Below, piece after piece: positions 1-12,086 of a stretch of DNA of 64,000 nucleotides (within the stretch, counting starts at the first letter, position 1; the number at the start of each line of letters is the position of its first letter). Source of the stretch: Anastatus disparis (Eukaryota > Arthropoda > Insecta > Hymenoptera > Eupelmidae); assembly GCA_017163975.1 (NCBI GenBank), contig JAFFSR010000397.1, positions 1,865,501-1,929,500 on the forward strand, in the 5' to 3' direction. A program made the position numbers and the translations under genes. The notes beneath the pieces were generated by a model, which saw only the letters and a program-made list of their open reading frames with translations, made no database searches and had not been told where the DNA came from.

Positions 1-1155
1 TAAAACAGAATAATTATACAAATAAAATAAGCAGTTTATTTAAAATCCAATATTACATTTTATAAAAACAAAATAAATTTAAATGAATATATATTGAAAT
101 AAACTAAATTATTTGTATGAATGCAATAAATTAGTTTTGAATTTAAAACACGTTTATTTGAATGAGCATTCATTTAAAATAACCAAAAGTTAGTTGGATA
201 AAGCAGAATCATTATTTAAATGAAATAAATGGTTTATTTAAAATTAAATATTTCATTTGTTTGATAAAACAAAATAAATTTGAATAAATATTTATTAAAT
301 TAAACAGAATCATTTGTTTAAATGAAATAAATTAGTTTTGAATTAAAAACACGTTTATTTGAATGACCATTCATTTGAAATAACTAAAAGTTAGTTGGAA
401 AAAGTAGAATCATTATTTAAATCAAAAAAACGGTTTATTTGACATCAAATATCCAATATGTTCAATAGAACAATATTAATTTAAATGAATATACATTGAA
501 TTAAACTAAATTTTTTGTTTAAATGAAATAAATTAGTTTTTAATTAAAAACACGTTTATTTGAATGAGAATTTATTTAAAATAACCAAAAGTTAGTTGGA
601 TAAAGCAGAATCATTATTTAAATGAAATAAATGTTTCATTTAAAATTAAATATTTCATTTGTATGATAAAACAAAATATATTTAAATAAATATATATTGA
701 ATTAAACTAAATTATTTGTTTGAATGAAATAAATTAGTTTTAAATTAAAAACACGTTTATTTGAATGAGCATTTATTTGAACTAACCAAAATTTAGTTGA
801 ATAAAACAGAATCATTAATTGAATCAAATAAATGGTTCATTTCAAATCAATATATTTATTTGTTTGAACTAACAAAATAAATTTGAATAAATATTTATTA
901 AATTAAACGGAATCATTTGTTTAAATGAAATAAATTAGTTTTTAATTAAAAACACGTTCATTTGAATAAACATTTATTTGAAATAACTAAAATTTAGTTG
1001 GATAAAACAGAATAATTATTTAAATGAAATAAACAGTTTATTTGAAATCAAATATTTCATTTGTTTAATGGAACAAAATGAATTTAAATAAATATATATT
1101 AAATTAAACTAAATTATTTGTTTGAATGAAATAAATTAGTTTTGAATTAAAAACA
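1..1155. repeat. 201-bp AT-rich satellite, left block
   Basis: Tandem array running off the left edge. The landmark AAACACG/TTTATTT recurs at 151, 352, 553, 754 and 955, a spacing of exactly 201 bp each time. The unit is built of about ten degenerate ~20-bp sub-repeats of the type AATAAATTAGTTTTGAATT. No coding potential is visible. The block is interrupted at 1156 by a transposon and resumes at 3105 in the same register. Confidence 0.9.
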
Positions 1156-3104
1156 CCCTGGTAGAAAAAAGCCTGGATTTACGGTGTCATTATGGTGTAT
1201 TTTATGGTTTGCAACCATAATATGGTCACAAACCCAGTCTTATTTCGACGGAATATGGCCAGCTTATGGACTTGACGAGGCTACAAACCCAGTCTTATTT
1301 TGACGGAATATGGTCAGCTTATGGACTTGACAAGGAATACAAATTTATAATTTTGAAAAGATAATTAAAATTTTGGAATAATAATTAAGGAAATTATAAT
1401 TTAGAATTATCAGAAAATGATTCATTTCAATAAATTATCATCATATATTATTCATTTTTATAAACTATTTATTTTTATAATTAACAATAACACATTAAAG
1501 TTTCATTTATAAAGTTATAGTTAATGGTCTGACATTATTTACAATTAATAACAATTACTTGTTAGTATATCACTCGAATAGACAAAGGTTATAATGAACA
1601 ATACAAACTTTATAGGTTATGATTTATTTTAAAAATAAATTTAGTGTTAATATAAATTAATGATATATTAGTATTATTTAATATTAATTGTAGTTACACT
1701 CATATAAAATATCAATTAATTAAGAACTTAAGGTATCAAGCCCAAATTCAAGCCTAAAATAAAAATTAAATTTAAATGTCATAATAATTTTTTATAATAA
1801 TATTATTTAAAAAAATTTTTTTTACCTTAGATATATAAAATATAAGACTTTGGCCCATGAATAATTTTAAATAATCTCATGAAATGATTAAAATTCTTTC
1901 TTTTATTCGAACACTTGATTTTGGTGGTCACTGCAAGCTTCCTCAGCCAATTTTCAACGAATTGACTTCAAAATTTCCAGAGATCTTTAATTAATATGTA
2001 TTCACAAAATAACACTTTTATTTAAAAGAAAAAGAAAAAGAATTTAAAAGTTTGTCGAACAATTGGTTAAAAATTAACTAAGAAAGCTTACGACAACCAC
2101 CAAATTGAAGAAAGCACATTTTTGACTAATCAAAAGGATTTTAAGCATTGAATGAGATATTTTAAAATTATTCATAGACTTTGTAAATAAATTTAGAATA
2201 TTCTGTCTATTATAATATCAATACAGATTCATGTAATGTAGGTTGTATTGTAATTTCACTTTAAAGGAGTTGGTGGCAAGTTTAATTTTTGGTCTAGCGA
2301 CAACTAAAATATTCAATAATACACATGTTAGAATATTCTTTTTAAAATTATGGCACTCAAAGTTCTAAAATTTAGCAAATAATTTTAAAATATCCTACTG
2401 TAACATAATGTCAATGCAAATCAATGTAATCTAGGTTGTATAATAAAACATAACATTGAATTCTATAGTTTGAAAAGAAGTATAGTCTGGTACGTATAAT
2501 ATGAAAGGACTCATCATAGACTAAATCAAATATAAAACTGCTTACCAACTTTTTAAATCAAAACAACAGTACAATATAAATTACATTCATATGAATATAA
2601 TTTATATTGTAATATTCGTTTTGAAAGTCTGGTACTCAAAGTTCTAAAATTTTGCAAATAATTTTAAAGTGTCCTGCTATAACATAATGTTAATGCAAAT
2701 CAATTAGTTTTATTATATAACATAATATTGAGTTTTTCAACTAACTAACAAAACTTAAGAACTACATTAGCGCGTCTATTTTAAAAAATTAGGGTTAGGT
2801 TAAGATGTCGAATATAAAGTCATATCAGAAAATTAGGTTATAATAAAAAAAAATTCATTTGTAATTAAAATCTGAAAAATAGTAAATAAAAAAAAATAGA
2901 GAAAAATAGAGAAAGTTCACAATTGAAGTTAAACTTGTTATACTATAAATATAAGTTTATTATAGTAGTGCGCACAAATCATACATTAGAATAAGTCCAT
3001 ATTATGGCCAACTTATAGTGAAATTTGACAGTGTAATTACACCGTACAAATATGGCCATATGTTGGTGGACACGCCATAATTTATGCTAAACTTTCTACC
3101 AGGG
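1156..3104. mobile_element. Non-autonomous TIR DNA transposon inserted in the satellite
   Basis: The left end CCCTGGTAGAAA and right end TTTCTACCAGGG are exact inverted repeats of 12 bp. The satellite dinucleotide CA flanks both sides (1154-1155 and 3105-3106), giving a probable 2-bp target duplication. The unoccupied version of the site is present at about 5505-5520 in the same array, which fixes the boundaries. Inside are a ~55-bp tandem duplication (1223-1336) and direct repeats near 2360 and 2640. I see no ORF of note, so movement would depend on a transposase made elsewhere. The superfamily is not assigned. Confidence 0.8.
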
Positions 3105-5913
3105 CACTTTTATTTGAATTAGCATTTATTTGAAATAACCACCATTTAGTTGGATAAAGCAGAATCATTATTTAAATCAAATCAACGGTTTATTTGAAAT
3201 CAAATATTCAACTAGTTTGATAGAACAAAATTATAATAAATGAATATATATTAAATTAAACTAAATTATTTGTTTGAACGAAATAAATGAGTTTTGAATT
3301 AAAAACGCGTTTATTTGAATTAACACTCGTTTAAAATAACAAACATTTAGTTGGATATAGCAGAATCATTATTTAAATGAAATAAACGGTTTATTTGAAG
3401 TCAAATATCCAATATGTTTGATAGAACAAAATTATTTTTAATAAATATATATTGAAGTGAACTAAATTATTTGCTTGAATGAAATTAATTAGTTTTGAAT
3501 TCAAAACACGATTATTTGAATTGGCATTAATTTGAAATAACCAAAAGTTAGTTGGATAAAGCAGAATCATTATTTGAATGAAATGAATGATTTATTTAAA
3601 ATCAAATATTTCATTTGTTCGATAAAACAAAATATATTTAAATAGATATATATTGAATTAAACTAAATTATTTGTTTGAATGAAATAAATTAGTTTTAAA
3701 TTAAAAACACGTTTATTTGAATGAGCATTTATTTGAAATAACCAAAAGTTAGTTGGATAAAGTAGAATCATTATTTAAATCAAATAAACGGTTTATTTGA
3801 AGTCAAATATCCAATATGTTTAATAGAACAAAATTATTTTGAATAAATATATATTGAATCGAACTGAATTATTTGTTTGAATGAAATAAATTAGTTTTGA
3901 ATTCAAAACACGATTATTTGAATTGGCATTTATTTGAAATAACCAAAAGTTAGTTGGATAAAGCAGAATCATTATTTAAATCAAATAAACGGTTTATTTG
4001 AAATCAAATATTCAATTTGTTTTATAGAACAAAATTATTTGGAATAAATATATATTGAATTAAACTAAATTATTTGTTTGAATAAAATAAATTAGTTTTG
4101 AATTAAAAACACGATTATTTGATATAGCATTTATTTGAAATAACAAAAATTTAGTTAGATAAAACAGAATAATTATTCGAATGAAATAATCGGTTTATTT
4201 AAAATCAAATATCCAATTTGTTTGATAGAACAAAATTCTTTTGCATAAATATATATTGAATTGAACTAAATAATTCGTTTGAATGAAATAAATTTGTTTT
4301 GAATTAAAAACACGTTTATTTGAATTAGCATTCATTTGAAATAACCAAAATCAAGTTGGATAAAACAGAATAATTATACAAATAAAATAAGCAGTTTATT
4401 TAAAATCAAATATAACATTCTATAAAAACAAAATAAATTTAAATAAAAATATATTGAAATAAACTAAATTATTTATATAATGCAATAAATTTGTTTTGAA
4501 TTAAAAACACGTTTATTTGAATTAGCATTCATTTGAAATAACCAAAATTAAGGTGGATAAAACAGAATAATTATACAAATAAAATAAGCAGTTTATTTAA
4601 AATCAAATATTACATTTTATAAAAACAAAATAAATTTAAATAAATATATATTGAAATAAACTAAATTATTTGTATGAATGCAATAAATTAGTTTTGAATT
4701 TAAAACACGTTTATTTGAATGAGCATTTATTTAAAATAACCAAAAGTTAGTTGGATAAAGCAGAATCATTATTTAAATGAAATAAATGGTTTATTTGAAA
4801 TTAAATATTTCATTTGTTTGATAGAACAAAATAAATTTGAATAAATATTTATTAAATTAAACAGAATCATTTGTTTAAATGAAATAAATTAGTTTTGAAT
4901 TAAAAACACATTCATTTGAATGACCATTCATTTGAAATAACTAAAAGTTAGTTGGAAAAAGTAGAATCATTATTTAAATCAAAAAAACGGTTTATTTGAA
5001 ATCAAATATCCAATATGTGCAATAGAACAAAATTAATTTAAATGAATATACATTGAATTAAACTAAATTTTTTGTTTAAATGAAATAAATTAGTTTTTAA
5101 TTAAAAACACGTTTATTTGAATGAGCATTTATTTAAAATAACCAAAAGTTAGTTGGATAAAGCAGAATCATTAATTGAATCAAATAAATGGTTCATTTCA
5201 AATCAATATATTTATTTGTTTGAACTAACAAAATAAATTTGAATAAATATTTATTAAATTAAACGGAATCATTTGTTTAAATGAAATAAATTAGTTTTTA
5301 ATTAAAAACACGTTCATTTGAATAAACATTTATTTGAAATAACTAAAATTTAGTTGGATAAAACAGAATAATTATTTAAATGAAATAAACAGTTTATTTG
5401 AAATCAAATATTTCATTTGTTTAATGGAACAAAATGAATTTGAATAAATATATATTAAATTAAACTAAATTATTTGTTTGAATGAAATAAATTAGTTTTG
5501 AATTAAAAACACTTTTATTTGAATTAGCATTTATTTGAAATAACCACCATTTAGTTGGATAAAGCAGAATCATTATTTAAATCAAATAAACGGTTTATTT
5601 GAAATCAAATATTCAACTAGTTTGATAGAACAAAATTATAATGAATGAATATATATTGAATTAAACTAAATTATTTGTTTGAACGAAATAAATTAGTTTT
5701 GAATTAAAAACGCGTTTATTTGAATTAACACTCGTTTAAAATAACAAACATTTAGTTGGATAAAGCAGAATCATTATTTAAATGAAATAAATGGTTTATT
5801 TATAATCAAATATTTTATTTGCTTGATAGGACAAAATGAATTCGATTGAATATATATTGAATTAAACTAAATTATTCGTTCGAATGAAATAAATTGACGA
5901 TTTGAATGAAAAA
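3105..5913. repeat. 201-bp satellite, right block, with a higher-order copy of 1-1155
   Basis: The landmark occurs at 3107, 3308, 3509, 3710, 3911, 4112, 4313, 4510, 4708, 4909, 5110, 5311, 5512 and 5713. All steps are 201 bp except two of 197 and 198. The stretch from about 4557 repeats position 1 onward with small differences and one unit fewer, so there is a higher-order duplication about 4.56 kb away. That copy lacks the 1156-3104 insertion. The array decays after about 5900. Confidence 0.9.
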
Positions 5914-6735
5914 AACGTATCTTTTACTTAAATTCTCATTTATTTGCTTCAAATAATATTCATTTGATCTAAATAATAAGATTTTTTTTGTTAACAGAAT
6001 CTTTTATCTACAACAAATAACTTTATTTTTCAAAGTTATTTACATGTAAATAAATAGTTAGTCAGATTAAAAGGCTTATTTATTTAAATTTAAAATATTT
6101 ATTTAAGTTGACTAAATTAATTATGAGTGATAAAATACTTAAGATTAAATAATTATTTATTCAAAATCTAAAAATACTTTATTTAATTTAACAATATATC
6201 TTTATATTTCGAATAAATGATTTATTGAATCAAATCATATAATCTATTTTGTAATCATTAATTTTGTTAAAAGATTTAAATTTTTTCATGTCATTTTAAA
6301 AATAACCATTTTTTTATTAATACACGATTTAAAAAAAATTAAAAATTATTTTAATTAATAAAAAATACAAATAGTTATTTTAAGATTGATTAAGAATAAA
6401 ATTAAAAAAAAAAAATCGCGATGTTGGGATCGAACTTGGAATCTTTAGGTTTAATAGGATAGCAAAAAAAATTTATTCAATTAAAATAATTCATTTATTT
6501 AAAATTAACTAATTCAAATCAGTACGATGGTTTGATAATGTTACCGCTTGGAAGCGTCGTTAATTTTTCTCTTTACTGAATCTCGCAAGTAGTCGGAGGG
6601 CTTTCAGTTTGATATATAAGGAAAATCAGAATTGAAGATCATAATAAAATTGTAATGCGTGCGACATTTATGTTGAATGTATTATGTGCGATAAACTTTA
6701 TAAAGCGTATTAATGTCGAAACATTCGTATAATTA
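5914..6735. other. Decayed satellite-derived AT-rich sequence
   Basis: No gene seen. It contains scattered AAATAAAT/ATTTATTT sub-repeats like those of the neighbouring satellite. From about 6540 it becomes less repetitive, with no ORF or clear element ends. Confidence 0.5.
6418..6466 (-). pseudogene. tRNA-like fragment (possible SINE or tRNA remnant)
   Basis: The reverse complement carries AAGTTCGATCCC, a good match to a T-arm/RNA polymerase III B box. Just upstream is an anticodon-arm-like stretch (GCTATCCTATTAAACC). I could not find a matching D-arm/A box or fold a full cloverleaf, so this is at best the 3' half of a tRNA-derived element. Confidence 0.3.
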
Positions 6736-7181
6736 ATTTATGTCGTCGTAGGCCGTATTCGGTGGAATACCTATGGACCACGCTAAATTTGTATAGGCAT
6801 TGCATACGTTCATGCTAATATCTTGACGATATTCTCTCTGTCAATACTCCCTTAGGGAGTATTGACAGCTCTATACTCCCTAAGGGAGTATTTACAGATC
6901 GAGATATCGCACAGCATGGCCGTATATGACGCGAGTGACATCGATTCGTAGGTTAGTGAAAACAAAAGAATGTCGTTAGATATGTCAATGCTCATACAAA
7001 TTCATATAAAATCTTAACTTTACAGAATGTTTTGTATAAACAAATTTTCAAAGTTAAACAGTTAATAAGTAAAATAAATAAGTAAATAATGACATTATTT
7101 ACTTTTTTTTAATAAAACATATATCATTAATTTTAAAAAATCATTTTTATAGTTCCTCATACGGCCTACCAACGACATAAA
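6736..7181. mobile_element. Short inverted-repeat element (MITE-like)
   Basis: The left end TTTATGTCGTCGTAGGCCGT and right end ACGGCCTACCAACGACATAA are imperfect inverted repeats of about 22 bp around ~400 bp of non-coding DNA. The interior holds two neighbouring palindromes (6839-6867 and 6873-6891). No convincing target-site duplication was found, so the boundaries are approximate. Confidence 0.55.
6839..6891. repeat. Two adjacent near-identical palindromes
   Basis: 6839-6867 is a perfect 29-bp palindrome: arms TGTCAATACTCCCT and AGGGAGTATTGACA around one T. 6873-6891 repeats the core as ATACTCCCT/AGGGAGTAT around one A. They can form two tandem hairpins in the middle of the 6736-7181 element. 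Confidence 0.85.
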
Positions 7182-7189
7182 CTTATCTA

Positions 7190-7711
7190 CGTAACTTGGG
7201 AGTACGAAGGATTCTGAATCCAGGCTTGACTAAAGTGTTTGTCGCTTGAGCAGCAGTCAGCAGCGATGCCGAAAGTGGCAGAGTCAGAGAGGGAAATTCA
7301 AAAATGTGTAAAAAAAAGTATTAAAATAAATAGTTTTCAAAATTTGATAATTAATAAATAATTCTAAAAAACAAAGTTACTGTAACAAAATAATTTTTTT
7401 TCAATTTTTAACATTTTTTTGAGTTTAACAAAATTTTGTTTAACTCAAAAAAATGTAAGAAATAGAAAAAAAATTATTTTGTTATTGTAACTTTATTTTT
7501 TAGAATTATTCATTAATTATCAAATTTTGAAAACTATTTATTTTAATACTTTTTTTTTTACACATTTTTGAATTTCCCTCTCTGACTCTGCCACTTTCGG
7601 CATCGCTGGCAGTCAGTCTCGGGCGCGCTTCGCGCGCCCTCGACCAATTGCTACTCAAGCGACAAACACTTTAGTCTCGCCTGTATTCATCCTTCGTACT
7701 CCCAAGTTACG
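7190..7711. mobile_element. Fully palindromic MITE with TA target duplication
   Basis: The element is one long inverted repeat centred near 7438, with arms of about 260 bp. It starts CGTAACTTGGGAGTACGAAG and ends with the reverse complement. TA flanks both sides (7188-7189, 7712-7713), as expected for Tc1/mariner-type insertion. A small GC-rich hairpin (GGGCGCGC/GCGCGCCC) lies in the right arm near 7620 and is absent from the left arm. No coding capacity. Confidence 0.8.
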
Positions 7712-7715
7712 TATA

Positions 7716-7718
<3 letters not shown>

Positions 7719-7767
<49 letters not shown>
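7719..7767. repeat. (TA)n microsatellite
   Basis: Uninterrupted TA dinucleotide run directly after the palindromic MITE. Confidence 0.95.
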
Positions 7768-7770
<3 letters not shown>

Positions 7771-8209
7771 CAAATAAATGGTTTAGTTGAAATTAATTAT
7801 TTTATTTGTTTGATAGAACAAAATGAATTTAAATAAATATTTATTGAATTGAAGTATATTATTTGTTTGAACGAAATTTAAAAAAATATTAAATATAGAT
7901 ATATATATATATATACATATATCAGAAGTCTTAATATGTTAATTGATTAAATATTTTTTTTTTTTAAGAAACCTTTTATTGATGAAACCAAATAGTTTAT
8001 TTGAATCAACCAAATATTTTGTTAATTCAAAGAATTATTTTATTGGTAGAATCAAATGTTTTATTGATAAAAGTACACAATTTATTTGTTATAACCAAAT
8101 AATTTATCCATCCATACAAACATTTATTTCGATCTACAAAGCTCAATTTTCAAATTTAGTGCTTTGAATCAATACAACATTTTTTAAATTCAAATGAATA
8201 TTTGTTTGC
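7768..8209. repeat. Satellite fragment and related degenerate sub-repeats
   Basis: 7768-7880 matches part of the 201-bp satellite unit (AAATCAAATAAATGGTTTAG onward). The rest has a short TA run (about 7895-7920) and loose AAATATTT/AATTTATTTG repeats. The 74-codon frame at 7943-8167 is made of these repeats and is not called a gene. Confidence 0.6.
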
Positions 8210-8213
8210 TTAA

Positions 8214-8598
8214 GAGCAGGCCGGATTCGCTGTCCTTGTCTAATTGAGATTTTTGTTATTTACTCAAATATTAATCGGTGTATCTGCAAATTGAAGGTTA
8301 AGCGCAATAGATATTGTTATCACAAATATTTATGCACAAGAAGAAAAAAATCTATCGCTTTGTTTTTGAGAAAAGTAAGTAACGCGAAAATATTATAAAC
8401 GTAAACTTTTACTCTGGCGTTACTTACTTTTCTCAAAAACAAAGCTGTGGATTTTTTCTTTCTTGTGCATAAATGTTCATAATAATAATATCTATTGCGC
8501 TCAACCTTTAATTTGAAGATACACCGATTAATACTTGAGTAAATAACAAACAACTCAATTGTTAGTTGGTCGTTATCAGGTTCTACTCCGGCCTGTTG
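8214..8598. mobile_element. TTAA-flanked palindromic MITE, copy 1
   Basis: A 385-bp imperfect palindrome centred near 8390, flanked on both sides by TTAA (8210-8213 and 8599-8602), the duplication typical of piggyBac-type transposition. Its ends (GAGCAGGCCGGA... and ...TCCGGCCTGTTG) and subterminal CTGTCCTTGTCTAATTGAG recur in a second copy at 24974-25353. Non-coding. Confidence 0.75.
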
Positions 8599-8684
8599 TT
8601 AAAGAGGATAGGCTCTGCAATTTAATGAAATATTTAGTTTTTTTAAATAAATATTTAGTTGATTCAAACAAATTATCAAGCTAA

Positions 8685-8971
8685 CACGGTCAGCGGGAAC
8701 AAAAAAAAAGTTGACCTAAAATGACGCTAAAAAAAGGTGATTGGATCTTTTTTGTCATATCTCTAAGATGCCAAAAATGATTCTTGGGAAATCCGGTCTG
8801 CTCATTTTTAGTTGTTTTATGCAAAAAAACATTTTTTTCGAAACATAGAAAACTTGAATAAGTTTTCAAAATTGAATAGCAAAAAATAATCATTAGATTC
8901 AATAAGAAAATATATAGCAATGCTAACAGTACTATCGATATAAAGTCTTTGTATTACGTTCCCGTACTATG

Positions 8972-9033
<62 letters not shown>

Positions 9034-10431
9034 CACGCAATGTTTATAAACAACTTCTTCGAATTATGAACATCGTCCTGCTATTGTGATTATCGTAAAT
9101 TTTTCGAAAATCGCCTGATATTGTCACACATTTAAATCGTATTCACAGCTAGAATGCAGTGTAAAATATTTTAATATATTATATTACCTTAGATATTCAA
9201 GTTAGTGATATCAAAATGAGTCTTTCAGTAAGTTTCTTCGCGTTGGAGAAGATGTTGTGATTGTTAAAAATTTTATACATCTTTACAGCATGCCAGTGTA
9301 TACGGATCATAAGTGGCGTCACGATAAAAATAGAAAAAAAATATGCGGTCCTTGTTGAAAAAAAATTGTTTAAAAAAAAAAAAATTGGAAAGTTTTTGTT
9401 TTACAAAACATCTCGAAGATTTGATTCGAAAATTTATTGACTGCAATTATGACATAAAAAATGAAAAATTTCCATTGAGTATATACGGATATATCTGGAA
9501 CTTTTTAATTTTGAGAAATTGTCTTCACAACAATTCTAAAGTCTATAATACAAGTTTCTGGAGTGGCACACACTTCAATAAGGGCTTCAATTACTCGTTT
9601 CTGTAAATAGAATATGTAATTAAATTTTGGTATCGATTGAACAATCGTTGTTCACGGTACATAATTTTATACGTCAAAAATGATACTTTTTTCATATTTT
9701 TCTACGTGTGTTTCTTGAGCTATAAAAAAAGTAACGTTCTTTCGATCATTCTCAAATTTTTTAAGCATAATGAATATGGTAAAAAGAGCAGTGTAAGCCT
9801 ACCCTGGTACATGTGCCCCTTTTTAGGAAGCTGTTAGACTATTTTTAATGTTAGTGTGATTTTCACCTAAAAAAATTTCTGCAAATTTTCAAGTAGTCTT
9901 ATCAACTAATTTTTTTATATGTGCTCACTCGAAGTCCGCGTGTTTTGTATCTCATAGTAGTAAAAAGATAAACTTTAAGTGAGCATAAATAATAAAATCA
10001 GTCGATAAGTCTAACTAAAAATTTGCAGAGATTTTTTTCCAGGTATAAATTAATGTTTTTCAAAATATTGAAGAATTTTTTAAACTTTTGATTATTATGA
10101 ATAACAAACTATAGCAAACTATAGCTAGCACATGAGACTCCTTAAAAAATTACATTCTCTTTTAAAATCAGCCATATTTACGACAGTATTACGATGTCTT
10201 TTATTACTCAATCTAATAATGACTTTTTGCAATCTGTGAAAAATTATTTGAATTTTCTTCGCTGTAGATATTTATGTTAAAAAATGTTTTTTTGCATAAA
10301 AAAACTAAAAATGAGCAGATCGGATTTCTCAAGAATCATTTTCGGCATCTTAGAGATATGACAAAAAAGATCCAAACACCTTTTTTTAGCATCATTTTGG
10401 GTCAACTTTTTTTTTGTTCCCGCTGACCGTG
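8685..10431. mobile_element. TIR DNA transposon with ~160-bp inverted ends and CTAA duplication
   Basis: The ends CACGGTCAGCGGGAAC and its reverse complement begin inverted repeats of about 160 bp. CTAA flanks both sides (8681-8684, 10432-10435) within satellite sequence that normally reads TTAA. Inside are a (TA)n run (8974-9031), a hairpin with arms near 9870-9935 and 9975-10040, and only short weak frames (9343-9606, 9637-9837) that I do not recognise. Probably non-autonomous. CAC-type ends with 4-bp duplications occur in Chapaev-like elements, and a TTAA-derived site would also suit piggyBac, so the superfamily is open. Confidence 0.75.
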
Positions 10432-10435
10432 CTAA

Positions 10436-11640
10436 ATTGACTAAAAATTTATTCGATTCAAATAAATATTTGCTTGATTTAAATAATAGGATTTACCATT
10501 TGAGTAAATATTTAATTCGTTTGAATAAATATTTAGTTGATTTAAATAAATTATCAAGTTAAATTGACTGAATATTTATTTAGTTTAAATAAATATTTGC
10601 TTATTCTAAAAGAATGGGATTTGCCATTTAATGAAATATTTAGTTCGTTCAAATCAATATTTAGTTAATTCAAACAAATTAATAAGTTAAATTGACCGAA
10701 TATTTATTCGGTTTAAATAAATATTTGCTTGTTTTAAAAGAATGGGATTCGCCATTTAATCAAATATTTAATTCGTTTAAATAAATATTTAGTTGATTTA
10801 AATAAATTATCAAGTTAAATTGACTGAATATTTATTTAGTTTAAATAAATATTTGCTTATTCTAAAAGAATGGGATTTGCCATTTAATGAAATATTTAGT
10901 TCGTTCAAATCAATATTTAGTTGATTCAAACAAATTAATAAGTTAAATTGACCGAATATTTATTCGGTTTGAATAAATATTTGCTTGTTTTAAAAGAATG
11001 GGATTCGCCATTTAATCCAATATTTAATTCGTTCAAATCAATATTCAGTTAATTCAAACAAATTATCAAGTTGAATTGATTAAATATTAATTTGGTTTAA
11101 ATAAATATTTGCTTGTTTTAAAAGAATGGGATTTGCCATTTAATGAAATATTTAGTTCGTTCAAATCAATATTTAGTTGATTCAAACAAATTATCAAGTT
11201 GAATTGACCAAATATTTATTTGGTTTAAATAAATATTTGCTCGTTTTAAGAGAATGGGATTTGCCATTTAATGAAATATTTAGTTCGTTCAAATCAATAT
11301 TTAGTTGATTCAAACAAATTATCAAGTTGAATTGATCGAATATTTATTTGGTTTAAACAAATATTTGCTTGTTTTAAGAGAATGGGATTTGCAATTTAAT
11401 AAAATATTTATTTAGTTCAAATCAATATTTAGTTGATTCAAACAAATTATCAAGTTGAATTGATCGAATATTTATTTGGTTTAAACAAATATTTGCTTGT
11501 TTTGAGAGTGCGAAAAATTGATTTCAATGAAATATTTAATTGTTCAAACTAAAAATTTTATTGAAAGTAATCAAATATTTATTGAATCCAACTAAATATT
11601 GTGGTTTGGTTCAAATAAATATTTGTTAGGGAGTATTGGA
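10436..11640. repeat. 128-bp AT-rich satellite
   Basis: The landmark GAATGGGAT lies at 10612, 10740, 10868, 10996, 11124, 11252 and 11380, with degenerate equivalents at 10484 and 11508: nine units at exactly 128 bp. Some units alternate, giving 256-bp dimers (10612/10868). The unit is made of ~21-bp sub-repeats of the type AAATAAATATTTGCTTG, similar in style to those of the 201-bp satellite. Confidence 0.92.
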
Positions 11641-11868
11641 ACAAATTATTCAGTTGATCCAAATAAATTTTCATTGAAATCACTAAATTTTTTTTTCAGT
11701 GTAGAGAGAGAATAATTTGAAAAAAATCATTTGACCTTTTCAACTGAAAAGGTAAGTGTAATACAATAAAGTTTATTCTAATTTATTAATTATTATTAAG
11801 AAAAATACTTTTAAATTTTTAAATAAAAAGGTAAGTTCAATATAATATAATAAATTACAATATATACG
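11641..11868. other. AT-rich spacer
   Basis: No gene seen. It contains GAGAGAGAA at 11703 and two splice-donor-like sites (AAAAG/GTAAGT near 11750 and 11830). Without a reading frame or acceptor I do not call exons here. Confidence 0.4.
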
Positions 11869-12086
11869 AAGAGAGAGATAGATAGATAGATAGATAGGTG
11901 TTTATTTTATGTACAATATGTTGTACAATTTTACAATATAGTAAATAAATATAAGGTTTCAATATAAACAGAAAAAAAGTAAAAATTTTAACAATATAGT
12001 AAAATAAAAATAGAATATGTTTAAAAATAGATTATATAAGAAATCACAATAATTACAATTACAGTTAACAATATTAATATTAATAG

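Noticed and set aside
8320..8920. ORFs at 8320-8553 and 8690-8920 on the minus strand
   Set aside because: They lie within the arm of a MITE and the terminal inverted repeat of another element.
9343..9837. Two short ORFs inside the 8685-10431 element as a possible transposase
   Set aside because: Low-complexity K/F-rich sequence, no catalytic or zinc motif, different frames.
10436..11640. CRISPR-like regular repeats
   Set aside because: Units are continuous tandem repeats with no distinct spacers, in a eukaryotic context.
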